Source of the DNA: Merdiplasma sp045118075
GTDB lineage: Bacteria; Bacillota; Clostridia; Lachnospirales; Lachnospiraceae
Reading direction: 5' to 3'
Assembly (NCBI GenBank): GCA_045118075.1
Contig: JBGUOI010000124.1
Location: 1-27,379, forward strand
Length of the DNA stretch: 27,379 bases
Shown: piece after piece, positions 1-8,022 of the stretch
Position numbering within the stretch: the first letter of the stretch is position 1
Layout: each line of letters starts with the position of its first letter
Position numbers and translations under genes: made by a program
Notes under the pieces: generated by a model
The model's input: the letters and a program-made list of their open reading frames with translations, nothing else
What the model was told of the DNA's origin: nothing
Database searches by the model: none

Positions 1-590
1 GCATCCATACCGGTGGAAGCCGTCAGGCCTTTGGGCATGGAGGACATCATATCCGGATCGACAACGGCGACATCCGGAATATCGTTAGGATCCACACAGA
101 CAAATTTGCGTTTCTTTTCAACATCCGTGATCACGTAGTTGATGGTGGACTCTGCGCCGGTTCCGCCGGTCGTGGGTACCGCAATCGTAAACACGGTACG
201 GTTTTTCGTCGGAGCCACGCCCTCGAGAGAACGGACATCGTAATATTCCGGATTGTTCACGATGATGCCGATTCCCTTACCGGTATCCATCGAGGAACCG
301 CCGCCGATCGTGATCATGAAATCGGCACCTGAAGCTTTGTAGGCATCCACACCTTCCTGGACATTCTGGATGGTCGGATTGGGCTTGATGTTGGAATAAA
401 CCACATACTCGATCCCGTTCTCTTCCAGAAGAGATGTCACTTTTGAAGTAACACCGAACTTCACCAGATCAGGATCGGAAGCGACAAAGGCCTTTTTAAA
501 ACCTTTTGAAGCAACGATTCCGGGGATCTCATTGATAGCACCGTGGCCATGGAAGGACATTCCATTGAGTACAAAACGATTGACAGCCAT
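1..590 (-). CDS. fucO: FucO-like iron-containing alcohol dehydrogenase (lactaldehyde reductase), 3' part outside window
   Basis: N-terminal 196 codons of a group III, Fe-dependent alcohol dehydrogenase; the gene runs off the left edge. The protein starts MAVNRFVLNG and carries the NAD-binding GGGSSMDTGKGIG motif at about residue 98, VPTTGGTGAE at about 143, and ends at the STGMD segment whose Asp is the first metal ligand; the three metal His lie beyond the edge. The stretch around FVCVDPNDIP is very close to what I know of E. coli FucO, which reduces L-lactaldehyde to 1,2-propanediol with NADH, so fucose/rhamnose fermentation is the likely role; a 1,3-propanediol or butanol dehydrogenase is the alternative. 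Start ATG at 590 has a GGGAGG ribosome site 7 nt upstream. The enzyme would be cytosolic. Confidence 0.8.
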   Translation of the reverse strand, partial: MAVNRFVLNGMSFHGHGAINEIPGIVASKGFKKAFVASDPDLVKFGVTSKVTSLLEENGIEYVVYSNIKPNPTIQNVQEGVDAYKASGADFMITIGGGSSMDTGKGIGIIVNNPEYYDVRSLEGVAPTKNRTVFTIAVPTTGGTGAESTINYVITDVEKKRKFVCVDPNDIPDVAVVDPDMMSSMPKGLTASTGMD

Positions 591-639
591 TTCTATACCT
601 CCCGATAAAAAAATAATAAATAAGCCATAGGCTGGAAGT

Positions 640-645
640 ATTATA
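640..645 (-). promoter_or_regulatory. Extended -10 box for the alcohol dehydrogenase
   Basis: On the minus strand the sequence reads TGCTATAAT, an extended -10 (TG-N-TATAAT), about 50 nt before the ATG at 590. No good -35 is seen at 17 nt, as is usual for extended -10 promoters. Confidence 0.5.
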
Positions 646-654
646 GCACAAAAA

Positions 655-685
655 ATGATGACGCGGCATCATCCTCCGTCATCAT
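655..685. promoter_or_regulatory. 9-bp inverted repeat between divergent promoters (operator or small terminator)
   Basis: Perfect 9-bp arms ATGATGACG (655-663) and CGTCATCAT (677-685) with a 13-nt loop, flanked by A-runs on the left and right. It sits just upstream of the -10 of the alcohol dehydrogenase and just upstream of the degV promoter. On the minus strand it is followed by TTTTTT so it could stop transcription, but no minus-strand gene lies upstream, so a regulator binding site serving both genes is the more likely reading. Confidence 0.4.
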
Positions 686-694
686 AAAAAGCTC

Positions 695-722
695 TTTACA
701 ACCTGTCAATTTGGAATAGAAT
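695..722 (+). promoter_or_regulatory. Promoter of degV
   Basis: TTTACA (695-700), 16-nt spacer, TAGAAT (717-722), 32 nt before the degV start codon. Both hexamers are one base from consensus. Confidence 0.55.
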
Positions 723-754
723 AGACTGAAAGCATAAAAGGAGGTCCTACGAAT

Positions 755-1618
755 ATGGGTATCAGAATCATTACAGATTCGGGAAGTGATATCAGGCAGG
801 AGACAGCGGCCAAATGGGGAATCACTGTTCTTCCGCTGACGGTCCGCTTCGGTGACGAGGAATATCTCGACGATGTTACGCTCCCGGCGGATGAGCTGTA
901 CCGACGCATGAGCGAAACGGGCGAGCTCCCCAAAACAAGTCAGGTCCCGCCTTATGAATATGAAAAAGCATTTGCCAAAGCCGTTGAAAACGGCGACACG
1001 GTCATCTGCATCACTCTTTCTTCCGGTCTTTCCGGCTGCTATCAAAGTGCTTATTTAGCGGCGCAGGAATTCGGCGGCAAAGTGTCGGTGGTCGACAGTT
1101 TAAACGTCTGCGCTTCACAGTATGTACTCGTCCGTTATGCGGAAGGGCTGGTAAGAATGGGAAAAACACATGAGGAGATCGTACAGCGCCTCGAAAGAAA
1201 TAAGAAGAGGCTCCATGTGATCGCATTGGTGGACACCCTCGATTATGCCTACAAGGGCGGGCGTCTTTCCCTTGCAGCAAAAGTGGCCGGCGGACTGCTC
1301 AAGGTCAAGCCTGTCATCACTGCAGATGAGGAAGGAAAGGTCAGGATCCTGGGCAAGGCGCGCGGCCAGAAAAAAGGATTTGAGCTGTTAACGGAGATGG
1401 TTCAGAACACCGGCGGCATCGACTTTTCTCTTCCCGTGTGCATGTCCTACTCAGGATTATCCGATGCAAACATGCAGGAATTTATGAAGGACCAGGCAGC
1501 TCTTTTCGAGGGAAAAGAAAACAGCGTCTACAAAATACAGTTCGGCGCCACGGTCGGTACCTACTCCGGCCCCGGAGCCTTTGCCATCGGTTTCTTCCAT
1601 AGGAAGAAAGAACACTGA
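755..1618 (+). CDS. DegV family fatty-acid-binding protein
   Basis: 287-residue cytosolic protein of the DegV/FakB family, whose members bind a fatty acid and present it to the fatty-acid kinase FakA to make acyl-phosphate for phospholipid synthesis. Family hallmarks: ITDSGSDI near the N-terminus, TSQVPPYEYEKAF at about 60, LSSGLSGCYQSA at about 90 (the Ser contacts the carboxylate), VVDSLNVCASQ at about 112, and YAYKGGRLS at about 165 followed by KPVI. Length is as expected (about 280). AAAGGAGG lies 11 nt upstream of the ATG. It is a monocistronic gene divergent from the alcohol dehydrogenase; no fakA is in the window, which is normal because several DegV paralogues are scattered in Clostridia. 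The lipid specificity cannot be read from the sequence. Confidence 0.88.
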   Translation: MGIRIITDSGSDIRQETAAKWGITVLPLTVRFGDEEYLDDVTLPADELYRRMSETGELPKTSQVPPYEYEKAFAKAVENGDTVICITLSSGLSGCYQSAYLAAQEFGGKVSVVDSLNVCASQYVLVRYAEGLVRMGKTHEEIVQRLERNKKRLHVIALVDTLDYAYKGGRLSLAAKVAGGLLKVKPVITADEEGKVRILGKARGQKKGFELLTEMVQNTGGIDFSLPVCMSYSGLSDANMQEFMKDQAALFEGKENSVYKIQFGATVGTYSGPGAFAIGFFHRKKEH

Positions 1619-1620
1619 CT

Positions 1621-1989
1621 TTAATCCACATTCTTCGTGGCGATCATATCCACCCCGGTCCCGGCAACATCTTTGAAAAGAACATCACCGATCCGGACCG
1701 GGCACGGCACCGCTACTCCCCGAAGATCCCTGATCACATCCATGATCCGGTCTTTGGGGATATCGGATGCGGTCTTTAAAGATACCATTCTCTCTCCGGT
1801 CCTGCTGCCGTACACTCTTACGGAACTGGTCACGATCCGCGTCGGCCTGGTTACTTCCTTCCTGGCATAACTTTCGCCTCTTTGGCAGGTGTTTCCGGTG
1901 ATCAGGAGAATCTCTCCCTCATCCCCTGTCATTACCTCGATCTGGCATCCGAGCGGACATCCTATACAGGTCAGGTTTACCGTATTCAT
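1621..1989 (-). CDS. DUF1667 domain protein, Cys-rich partner of FAD oxidoreductase
   Basis: 122-residue DUF1667 protein. It opens with a Cys cluster CIGCPLGCQIEV (Cys at about 8, 11, 15) followed by NTCQRG at about 35 and a later VPCPVRIGDVLF, a set of Cys that could hold an iron-sulfur cluster or metal. In Clostridia and Thermotogae this family is encoded at the end of operons with a GlpA-like dehydrogenase and an FAD/NAD oxidoreductase, as here, and it is taken to be an electron-transfer subunit; that role is inference. The ATG at 1989 overlaps the upstream TGA by one base (TGATG) and lies 7 nt after GGAGG; an upstream TTG at 1992 is too close to the ribosome site. It is the last gene of the operon and is convergent with degV, only 2 nt separating the stops. 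Confidence 0.82.
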   Translation of the reverse strand: MNTVNLTCIGCPLGCQIEVMTGDEGEILLITGNTCQRGESYARKEVTRPTRIVTSSVRVYGSRTGERMVSLKTASDIPKDRIMDVIRDLRGVAVPCPVRIGDVLFKDVAGTGVDMIATKNVD

Positions 1990-3293
1990 CAATTGTCCTC
2001 CTCTATCCGAATCTCCAGCGACTTCATATCAGGGTGCGCATCCAGCACCTTTTTTGTCAGCACCAGTTCTTCCATCTCGCCCGGTGCCATGACGCGGCGC
2101 TTTTTGGAAAGAACGCTCTCCCCGTCGATCGCAAGCACGACCCGGCGGTTCGTCATGACATCTCCCACGCGGAAACGGAACTTGATCCAGTGGCCGGCCC
2201 TGCACGGGTCTATGTAAGAAGGCACCGTATACCGGATGCCGCCCGAGAAGCCGACCGGTATCCTTTCGGAAGTTTCCCTCTCCCCTTCTTCCTGCGCCTG
2301 TTCGCATTCGCGTACGTACGCCGCAGCGCTTTCGCCGGCAAGCTTTGCCTCCTCACTGACGTAATCCACCAGATCGTGGACGTGAAGCACATTTCCGGCA
2401 GCGAACACACCCGGGACGGAAGTCTCCAGCGATTCATTGACCACCGGTCCTCCCGTAACGCGGCTCATCTCCGCCCCAAGGCCCACCGTAAGTTCGTTTT
2501 CGGGCAGAAGGCCCACGGAAAGAAGCAGCGTATCACAATCGTAATGCTCCTCTGTCCCCGGGATCGGTTTGCGATCCGGTCCTACCTTTGCCAGGACAAC
2601 GCCTTCCACGCGCTCCTTGCCTTCGATGCGCACTACTGTATGAGAGAGCTTAAGGGGGATTCCGAAATCATCCAGGCATTGGACGATATTTCTCTTCAGG
2701 CCGCCCGAATACGGAAGAAGCTCCGCGCAGACCAGTACCTTAGCCCCTTCGAGTGTCATACGCCTGGCCATGATCAGTCCGATATCACCTGACCCGAGGA
2801 TCACCACTCTTCTGCCCGGCAGGTATCCTTCAATATTGACCAGCCGCTGAGCCGTCCCCGCCGAAAAGATGCCCGCCGGCCTAAAGCCCGGAATATTGAG
2901 GGCGCCGCGGCTTCGCTCCCGGCATCCCATGGCCAGTATCAATGCTTTTGTTTTCAGGCGAAGAAGTCCTTCTGTCTCGTTGACGGCCGCCACCTCTTTA
3001 ATGCCTTCATCGTCGACTCCAATGGAAACGACCATGGTATCGAGTTTGCACTCGATCCCTCGCTCAATTACCTGGTCAGCATAGCGCTGCGCGTATTCGG
3101 GCCCCGTCAGTTCCTCCTGGAAGGTATGCAGGCCAAACCCGTTATGAATGCACTGGTTAAGGATACCGCCAAGACGGATATCCCTCTCCAGGATCAGGAT
3201 GCTCCTCTCTCCCGCGTCATACGCACCGACGGCAGCTGCCAGCCCGGCGGGACCGCCCCCGATCACGATCAGATCATAATCTGTCTTATTCAT
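1989..3293 (-). CDS. FAD/NAD(P)-dependent oxidoreductase of the glycerol-3-phosphate dehydrogenase-type complex
   Basis: 434-residue pyridine-nucleotide-disulfide-oxidoreductase-like flavoprotein. The FAD-binding Rossmann motif IGGGPAGLAAA is at residues 11-21, a glutamate ends beta2 (LILERD), the family-typical GGILNQCIHNGFGLHTF follows at 42-58, the second dinucleotide motif VILGSGDIGLIMARR is at about 169-183 for NAD(H), and the C-terminal FAD motif GVFAAGNVLHVHD is at about 300. Together with GlpA-like and DUF1667 neighbours it likely passes electrons from the dehydrogenase subunit to NAD or another carrier in the cytosol or at the membrane face. The start ATG is preceded by AAGGAGGGG, and there are 11 nt after the upstream gene; it overlaps the downstream start by 1 nt. 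The exact electron acceptor cannot be told from the sequence. Confidence 0.86.
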   Translation of the reverse strand: MNKTDYDLIVIGGGPAGLAAAVGAYDAGERSILILERDIRLGGILNQCIHNGFGLHTFQEELTGPEYAQRYADQVIERGIECKLDTMVVSIGVDDEGIKEVAAVNETEGLLRLKTKALILAMGCRERSRGALNIPGFRPAGIFSAGTAQRLVNIEGYLPGRRVVILGSGDIGLIMARRMTLEGAKVLVCAELLPYSGGLKRNIVQCLDDFGIPLKLSHTVVRIEGKERVEGVVLAKVGPDRKPIPGTEEHYDCDTLLLSVGLLPENELTVGLGAEMSRVTGGPVVNESLETSVPGVFAAGNVLHVHDLVDYVSEEAKLAGESAAAYVRECEQAQEEGERETSERIPVGFSGGIRYTVPSYIDPCRAGHWIKFRFRVGDVMTNRRVVLAIDGESVLSKKRRVMAPGEMEELVLTKKVLDAHPDMKSLEIRIEEDN

Positions 3294-3304
3294 TGGCCCC
3301 TCCT

Positions 3305-4756
3305 TTAAACTCTGTCCTTGACCAGGCCGACGATCACGGACGAATGTCCTCCGGCCTTTGTAATGTCAGCAGGATCGACGCCCCATTCCCGGGCGAGAAT
3401 ATCCATGATCCTCGGCGAGCAGAAACCTCCCTGGCATCTGCCCATACCGGCCCTGACCCTTCTTTTGACTCCATCCAGGCTCCTGGCGCCTAAAGGCCGC
3501 CTGATGGCATCAATGATCGCTCCTTCACTGACCTGCTCACAGCGGCAGACGATCCGGCCGTATTCCGGATTCTTTTTCACCAGTTCCGCAATCTCATCGG
3601 GCGGAAGACTCTTCACATCAGGAAAACCTTTCCTCGTTCCCACGAAATCCGGATTGGCTTCCAGTCTGAGCTTATCTGCAAGCTGCCCGGCGATTTCCTT
3701 TCCGATCGCAGGCGCGGCGGTCAAGCCGGGAGATTCAATGCCTGCACAGTCAAAGAAGCCCGGGGCATCTTTCACTTCTCCGAGGATAAAATCATGGCGG
3801 GATTCATGGGCACGAAGTCCCGCAAAACTCGTGATCACCTCACGCAAAGGAAGGTCATCAAAGGCAAATCCTGCCTTCTCCATCAGATCGTCAAACCCTT
3901 CTGCAGTCGTTTCCACGCCTTCTTTATCATCAATATCCTCAGCTGTCGGGCCGATGATCGTATTGCCGTGAACCGTCGGGCTGACCAGTACGCCCTTGCC
4001 GAATTTTCCGGGCACCTGGAATACGGTGTGCTTCACATAGCCCCCGGTCTTGCGGTCAAGAAGAAGATAGTCCCCTCTCCTGGGCGTAATGTGGATCTTC
4101 TCCGCCGAGACCATGTTGTGGAGGACATCCGAATAGACACCGGCCGCGTTGACCACAGCCCGGGTGCGGATCACGCCGTGCGCCGTCTGGACGACCCAGC
4201 AGCGTTCCCCGTTTTCGTCTTCAGCCGGCGCTATTCCTTTCACCTCTGTGTCAAATTTGAATTCCACCCCGTTGGTGCAGGCATTCTCCGCGAAGGCGAT
4301 CGTCGCCCCGAAGGGACAGATGATGCCCGCGGTCGGAGCATACAGGGCAGCCACCGGTACATGCCCGACCGCCGGCTCCAGTTCCTTCAGACGCTCCCGT
4401 CCAACGATCTCAAGGCCTTCCACCCCGTTCTTTTTTCCGTTCTCCATCAGATCTTCCAGCTTATGGATATCTTCCTCATGAAGAGCAAGCACCAGCGATC
4501 CGTTATTTTTATACGGGAAATCAAGTTCCTTCGCCAGCCCGGGATACATCTTATTGCCGATCAGGTTGTACTTTGCCATCAGCGAACCGTGAGCCGCATC
4601 GAAACCGGCGTGAATGATCGCCGAATTCGCTTTGGATGTCCCTGTGCAGACATCCTCCGATCGTTCCAGCACACAGAACGAACCGCGGTACGCCGAAAGA
4701 AACCGGGCAATCGCGCATCCTGTCACTCCTGCGCCGATAATCACAACATCGTACAT
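3305..4756 (-). CDS. GlpA-like FAD dehydrogenase with C-terminal BFD [2Fe-2S] domain
   Basis: 483-residue DAO-fold flavoprotein. FAD motif VVIIGAGVTGCAIAR at 4-18, ERSEDVCTGTSKANSAIIHAG around 31-51 typical of anaerobic glycerol-3-phosphate dehydrogenases, VVNAAGVYSD at 201-210, and a final FAD contact at ESPGLTAAPA (341-350). The last 85 residues are a bacterioferritin-associated-ferredoxin-like (BFD) domain with the four cluster Cys at 404, 406, 441 and 446 (CRC and CQGGFC). The family oxidises sn-glycerol 3-phosphate to dihydroxyacetone phosphate, or L-2-hydroxyglutarate and related 2-hydroxy acids. It is followed by the oxidoreductase and DUF1667 genes in a three-gene unit. GGAGG precedes the ATG. 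No glycerol kinase or facilitator is visible, so substrate remains open. Confidence 0.86.
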   Translation of the reverse strand: MYDVVIIGAGVTGCAIARFLSAYRGSFCVLERSEDVCTGTSKANSAIIHAGFDAAHGSLMAKYNLIGNKMYPGLAKELDFPYKNNGSLVLALHEEDIHKLEDLMENGKKNGVEGLEIVGRERLKELEPAVGHVPVAALYAPTAGIICPFGATIAFAENACTNGVEFKFDTEVKGIAPAEDENGERCWVVQTAHGVIRTRAVVNAAGVYSDVLHNMVSAEKIHITPRRGDYLLLDRKTGGYVKHTVFQVPGKFGKGVLVSPTVHGNTIIGPTAEDIDDKEGVETTAEGFDDLMEKAGFAFDDLPLREVITSFAGLRAHESRHDFILGEVKDAPGFFDCAGIESPGLTAAPAIGKEIAGQLADKLRLEANPDFVGTRKGFPDVKSLPPDEIAELVKKNPEYGRIVCRCEQVSEGAIIDAIRRPLGARSLDGVKRRVRAGMGRCQGGFCSPRIMDILAREWGVDPADITKAGGHSSVIVGLVKDRV

Positions 4757-4771
4757 TCGTTATCCTCCTTC

Positions 4772-5332
4772 TTACTCATCCATGAACTGCTGAGTCCGCT
4801 CCATGATCTTTTTCATCGCCTTCAGGTCTTTAAGGACATCCCCGCTCTCGAGAGAATGATTTCCACCCTCGATGATCACGCACGGTATTCCGCTTTGTTC
4901 GCACAGGGCAGGAATCGAATCCGGCCCTTTGACCCACGGATCCTTCGATCCGGTAAAGACGACCGCATTCCCGACCGGAAAAGAGAAAGTATCCTCAATA
5001 GGCGTATACAGCACCAGGCGGATGCGGTCCCGCTCCGGTGAATTCGCAGCCATCTCGGCAGCAACGATCGTCCCGATACTCTTGCCTATAAACAGGATAT
5101 CGTCATAAGATGCCAGATCGGCATCTCTCATCATTTCCTCAGCCTGCTGCCTGGCGATCAGGTAGCTCTCCTCCATCTTTTCGCGGTCTCCCCGGATCTT
5201 TTCCGGAAAACCGGCATACGGGAGCAGCTTCACTTCAAATCCGCTCTGGGCCGCCAGCCTGCGGCTGTAATGCATCAGCGGCTTATCTACAGTATACCCG
5301 ATACCCGGGAAAAACACAGCAAGTCGTTTCAT
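4772..5332 (-). CDS. Small alpha/beta hydrolase
   Basis: 186-residue soluble protein with a complete serine-hydrolase triad in the right order: nucleophile Ser85 in GKSIGT (a GxSxG elbow), Asp131 in GSKDPW, and His159 in GGNHSLE. The strand before the Asp is VVFTG and the N-terminus begins with FFPGIGYT, the usual oxyanion-side loop. It resembles short uncharacterised alpha/beta hydrolases of Clostridia; substrate unknown, esterase or lipase activity likely. It lies 15 nt upstream of the GlpA-like gene and 35 nt after the phosphoesterase gene, so it probably belongs to the same transcript. Confidence 0.78.
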   Translation of the reverse strand: MKRLAVFFPGIGYTVDKPLMHYSRRLAAQSGFEVKLLPYAGFPEKIRGDREKMEESYLIARQQAEEMMRDADLASYDDILFIGKSIGTIVAAEMAANSPERDRIRLVLYTPIEDTFSFPVGNAVVFTGSKDPWVKGPDSIPALCEQSGIPCVIIEGGNHSLESGDVLKDLKAMKKIMERTQQFMDE

Positions 5333-5367
5333 CCTGCACCATCCTCTCTTCTGTTACGCGGTGAAAT

Positions 5368-6114
5368 CTAATCAAGCACTTTCATCGGCTTCCATTTCAG
5401 GAAATCGCCCGAGACCAGGCTGTATGTCCTGCCCCGATATTCCCCGTGGATACTGTCGTAAAACCGGCTTTCTCCGTGGCTGTGGGCGTAGATCACCTGC
5501 TGCGCCCCGTATTCTTCCGCCATATCGGTATAACCGCTGCGCTCTTCCAGAATATTGGTCGGCGGATAATGCAGGAACATGATGAACTTGCGGTACCCGT
5601 CCGCCTTTGCCAGCTCAAAGGAAGTGCGAAGGCGGGCCAGCTCGCGCCTGACCAGCTTTTCGGCTTTTTCCGAAGCCTCCTCATCCCATCCGATGATCTG
5701 TCCGTACCTGTTCAGGTAGTACGGGCCTTCAAAGATATATCCCTTCGTTCCGACAAGCGCGTAATCCCGGTAAGTTTCATAGCTGTCCTGGAGAAACGTC
5801 AGCTCCGGGCTGAAAAGCTCATTGAGCCGGTTCGTCTTCTTCGCATCCCAGAACATGTCATGATTGCCGCGGGTCAGGATCTTCCTTCCGGGAAGATTCC
5901 GGATATATTCAAGATCCTCCTCGCACTGCTCCAGGTTCTTTCCCCAGCTGTGATCGCCGACGAGCACAAGTGTATCATCATCATTGATCATCTTTTCACA
6001 GTTTTTCCGGAATTTCTCTTCATGGTTTTTCCAGATCCGGTCTTTCAGCTGGGAGCGCGCCTTGAGTTCCGACTGAAAATGCAGATGAAGATCGCCTATG
6101 GCATACAGGCTCAT
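5368..6114 (-). CDS. Calcineurin-like metallophosphoesterase
   Basis: 248-residue cytosolic protein with the di-metal phosphoesterase motifs in order: GDLHLH (Asp8, His10), VGDHSWG (Asp54), RGNHDMF (Asn84, His85), FLHYPP (His182) and YAHSHGE (His211, His213). The last motif is normally GHxH; here it is AHSH, keeping both His. This family hydrolyses phosphomonoesters or diesters such as nucleotides; the substrate cannot be named. AAAGGAAAG is 8 nt before the ATG. It is the first gene of a minus-strand run; the AT-rich stretch 6140-6185 upstream contains several TATAAT-like boxes on the minus strand and is a likely promoter region. Confidence 0.83.
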   Translation of the reverse strand: MSLYAIGDLHLHFQSELKARSQLKDRIWKNHEEKFRKNCEKMINDDDTLVLVGDHSWGKNLEQCEEDLEYIRNLPGRKILTRGNHDMFWDAKKTNRLNELFSPELTFLQDSYETYRDYALVGTKGYIFEGPYYLNRYGQIIGWDEEASEKAEKLVRRELARLRTSFELAKADGYRKFIMFLHYPPTNILEERSGYTDMAEEYGAQQVIYAHSHGESRFYDSIHGEYRGRTYSLVSGDFLKWKPMKVLD

Positions 6115-6184
6115 GGAAGGGCTTTCCTTTCTATGATAATCAGGTAATTATATAATAATTATATATTATAGTAATTATAGTATC

Positions 6185-6213
6185 TTGAAGCTATGCAATT
6201 ATTTATGTTATGT
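6185..6213 (+). promoter_or_regulatory. Candidate promoter of the YczE-type membrane gene
   Basis: TTGAAG (6185-6190), 17-nt spacer, TTATGT (6208-6213), 71 nt before the ATG. The whole divergent intergenic region 6115-6283 is AT-rich, unlike its surroundings. Confidence 0.4.
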
Positions 6214-6283
6214 TTAGTCCGTCGCAGCAGACAGAGGTTTCAGACAAAGATTTTTCTATTACTAAAACTAAAGGAATTCAATA

Positions 6284-6952
6284 ATGAAAAAGAGTTTTAA
6301 AGAATACATTGTCCGGCTTGTCATCCTGTTCATCGGCCTGACCATTGCCCACCTTGGCGTCACGTTATTTATCTTATCAGATCTGGGGGCTGACCCGTTC
6401 AATGTCCTGATCCAGGGCCTGCACCGGCTTGCCCTCGCTGCCGGCGCTGTACGAATCACACACGGGATGACTCACATGGCCGTCTGCTTCCTGATCATCC
6501 TCATCCTGCTGTTTGTGGACCGTTCCTACATCAAGGCCGGCACCGTTGTATGCATGTTCTGCGGCGGGCCGATCATAGACTTTTTCACCTGGCTTCTGGG
6601 CGGCCTGCATATACCGCAGTCTCCGCTGCCGGTAAAAGTCATCGCACTTGTCGCCGGCTGCGTCATCCTCGCATTCGGCATGACGATCGTCATCCGCTCC
6701 GAGGCAGGCACCGGTCCCAACGACCTTGTCGCCGTAGTCATCAGTGAAAAAAGCGGAAAACGCTTTGGCATCGTCCGGATCGTTGTGGATTTTTGCTTTG
6801 TCCTCATCGGCGCGCTCCTGGGCGGACGCTTCGGCGTCGGCACACTGGTGTGCGCATTCCTGGTCGGTCCCGTGGCCGAATTTTGCATGCCGCTCTCCCA
6901 GCAGATCGTCAACAAGGGTCTCTCCCTCTTCGCACGTCAAACAGGGGTCTGA
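6284..6952 (+). CDS. YczE/YyaS/YitT family integral membrane protein
   Basis: 222-residue protein with about five hydrophobic segments (roughly 9-31, 60-77, 84-104, 117-136, 153-175, with a weaker last one at 180-197). The pattern LSDLGADPFNVL near residue 31 and EAGTGPNDLVAV near 144 is a repeated signature of this family, suggesting two related halves. Function unknown; members are predicted inner-membrane transporters. The ATG follows AAAGGAATTC. The last four codons and the TGA lie inside the first copy of a palindromic repeat (6943-6987), so the native C-terminus may have been changed by arrival of that repeat. Confidence 0.8.
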   Translation: MKKSFKEYIVRLVILFIGLTIAHLGVTLFILSDLGADPFNVLIQGLHRLALAAGAVRITHGMTHMAVCFLIILILLFVDRSYIKAGTVVCMFCGGPIIDFFTWLLGGLHIPQSPLPVKVIALVAGCVILAFGMTIVIRSEAGTGPNDLVAVVISEKSGKRFGIVRIVVDFCFVLIGALLGGRFGVGTLVCAFLVGPVAEFCMPLSQQIVNKGLSLFARQTGV

Positions 6953-6987
6953 CCCTTTTCGCGCATTAACGTGCTGAAACGGGCTTA
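6943..6987. repeat. Palindromic repeat, copy A
   Basis: A 45-nt unit beginning AGGGGTCTGACCCTTTTCG, with the core GGGTC-T-GACCC, followed by a TTAACG segment and GGGCTT. It matches copy B (7050-7094) in the first 19 bases exactly and loosely afterwards. It supplies the stop codon of the upstream membrane gene. Confidence 0.7.
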
Positions 6988-7014
6988 ATCCTTCTTCCAC
7001 TTTATTGTATTTAT

Positions 7015-7040
7015 AGGGGTTTGATCGCTTTCGTGCTTCA
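7015..7040. repeat. Palindromic repeat, degenerate copy
   Basis: AGGGGTTTGATCGCTTTCGT resembles the start of copies A and B with several substitutions, including loss of the GACCC arm. It lies between them. Confidence 0.35.
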
Positions 7041-7049
7041 CCGTACGAA

Positions 7050-7094
7050 AGGGGTCTGACCCTTTTCGTAACTTAACGCGTTAAAGGGGCTTCA
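7050..7094. repeat. Palindromic repeat, copy B, strong hairpin
   Basis: Here the core is extended: TACGAAAGGGGTC, T, GACCCTTTTCGTA gives 13-bp arms with one G-U pair around a single central base (7046-7072). It is followed by TTAACGCGTTAA, itself a perfect 12-base palindrome (7073-7084). The unit ends exactly on the stop codon of the radical SAM gene (7092-7094). It could act as a bidirectional terminator between the convergent genes. Confidence 0.7.
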
Positions 7095-7952
7095 GCAATT
7101 CCCCGTATACACGTGTTTCAGGTGGCGGCGCGCGACCTGCGCGAGGTGATATACTGTGCTTACATCGGTCGCTTTCCGGTCGCGCATATGGAAGGCCGGG
7201 AAAAAGCGTGAGATATGAAGCGGTATCTCCTGTCCGATCTCGTTTCCGCGGCTGTCCTTGAGCCCTGCGATCCACTCGGCAAGTGAGCTGATCTGCTCCG
7301 GATCATCGTTCTCTCCGGGCACGATCAGGGTCGTGAGTTCTACATGCGCACTCTGTACGGCCCGCTCGATAAATTCCATCGTCATCTTCCGGTCGCCGCC
7401 GAGTACATCCTTGTAATAGCTGTCAGTAAACCCTTTCAGATCGATATTCATCGCATCGATCAATCCCTCCAGTTCTTCCAGCACAGACAGGGAGGCTGTC
7501 CCGTTCGTGACGAGCACGTTCTTCATGCCCATCTCATGGACGATCCGTGCGGTATCGCGCACATATTCATATCCGATCAGCGGCTCATTATAAGTAAAAG
7601 CGACGCCGATATTTCCCCGATTCACATAATGGTAAGCGGTCATCGCCATATCCCGGGGCGATATCTCCTCTGCCCGGCCGGCATAGGCGAATGCCTCCTC
7701 CGACCAGGAGATCTCATAATTCTGACAGAAAGGGCAGCGCAGGTTGCAGCCGTAGCTTCCGGCCGATAATATGAGGCTTCCCGGGTGAAAGCGGGCAAGC
7801 GGCTTCTTCTCGATCGGATCGAGCGCCAGCGATGTGATCCGTCCGTAATTAGCCGCCGTGACAATTCCGTCCCGGCAGGTACGCGCTCCGCAGAAGCCGA
7901 CGGCTCCTTCTTTGATATGGCAATGTCTGAAGCACACTTCACAGACCGCCAT
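7092..7952 (-). CDS. amrS: AmmeMemoRadiSam system radical SAM enzyme (AmrS)
   Basis: 286-residue radical SAM protein. The cluster motif CNLRCPFC gives Cys69, Cys73 and Cys76 for the [4Fe-4S]-SAM centre; a separate N-terminal Cys group (Cys4, Cys7, Cys11, Cys21 in MAVCEVCFRHC and GFCGART) is typical of this subfamily and of pyruvate-formate-lyase-activase-like enzymes. TYNEPLIGYEY and NIDLKGFT are further family motifs. The product of the AmmeMemoRadiSam system is not established as far as I know. Start chosen at 7952, 6 nt after GGGGAGGTG; an upstream in-frame start at 7982 has no ribosome site. It is encoded 70 nt downstream of the AmrB-AmrA fusion, the expected partners, and probably on the same transcript. 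Confidence 0.9.
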   Translation of the reverse strand: MAVCEVCFRHCHIKEGAVGFCGARTCRDGIVTAANYGRITSLALDPIEKKPLARFHPGSLILSAGSYGCNLRCPFCQNYEISWSEEAFAYAGRAEEISPRDMAMTAYHYVNRGNIGVAFTYNEPLIGYEYVRDTARIVHEMGMKNVLVTNGTASLSVLEELEGLIDAMNIDLKGFTDSYYKDVLGGDRKMTMEFIERAVQSAHVELTTLIVPGENDDPEQISSLAEWIAGLKDSRGNEIGQEIPLHISRFFPAFHMRDRKATDVSTVYHLAQVARRHLKHVYTGNC

Positions 7953-8022
7953 CACACACCTCCCCTTTCTGCTCCTACGCACTCTTCGCCTAATCTTGAG
8001 CCCGACTAAGGCCGGCCAAAAC

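Noticed and set aside
1990..1992. TTG start for the DUF1667 gene
   Set aside because: Only 4 nt after GGAGG; the ATG at 1989 has proper spacing and gives the typical TGATG overlap.
2034..2792. Plus-strand open frame inside the FAD oxidoreductase gene
   Set aside because: Low-complexity His/Arg/Pro-rich translation, opposite to a well-supported flavoprotein; no promoter or ribosome site.
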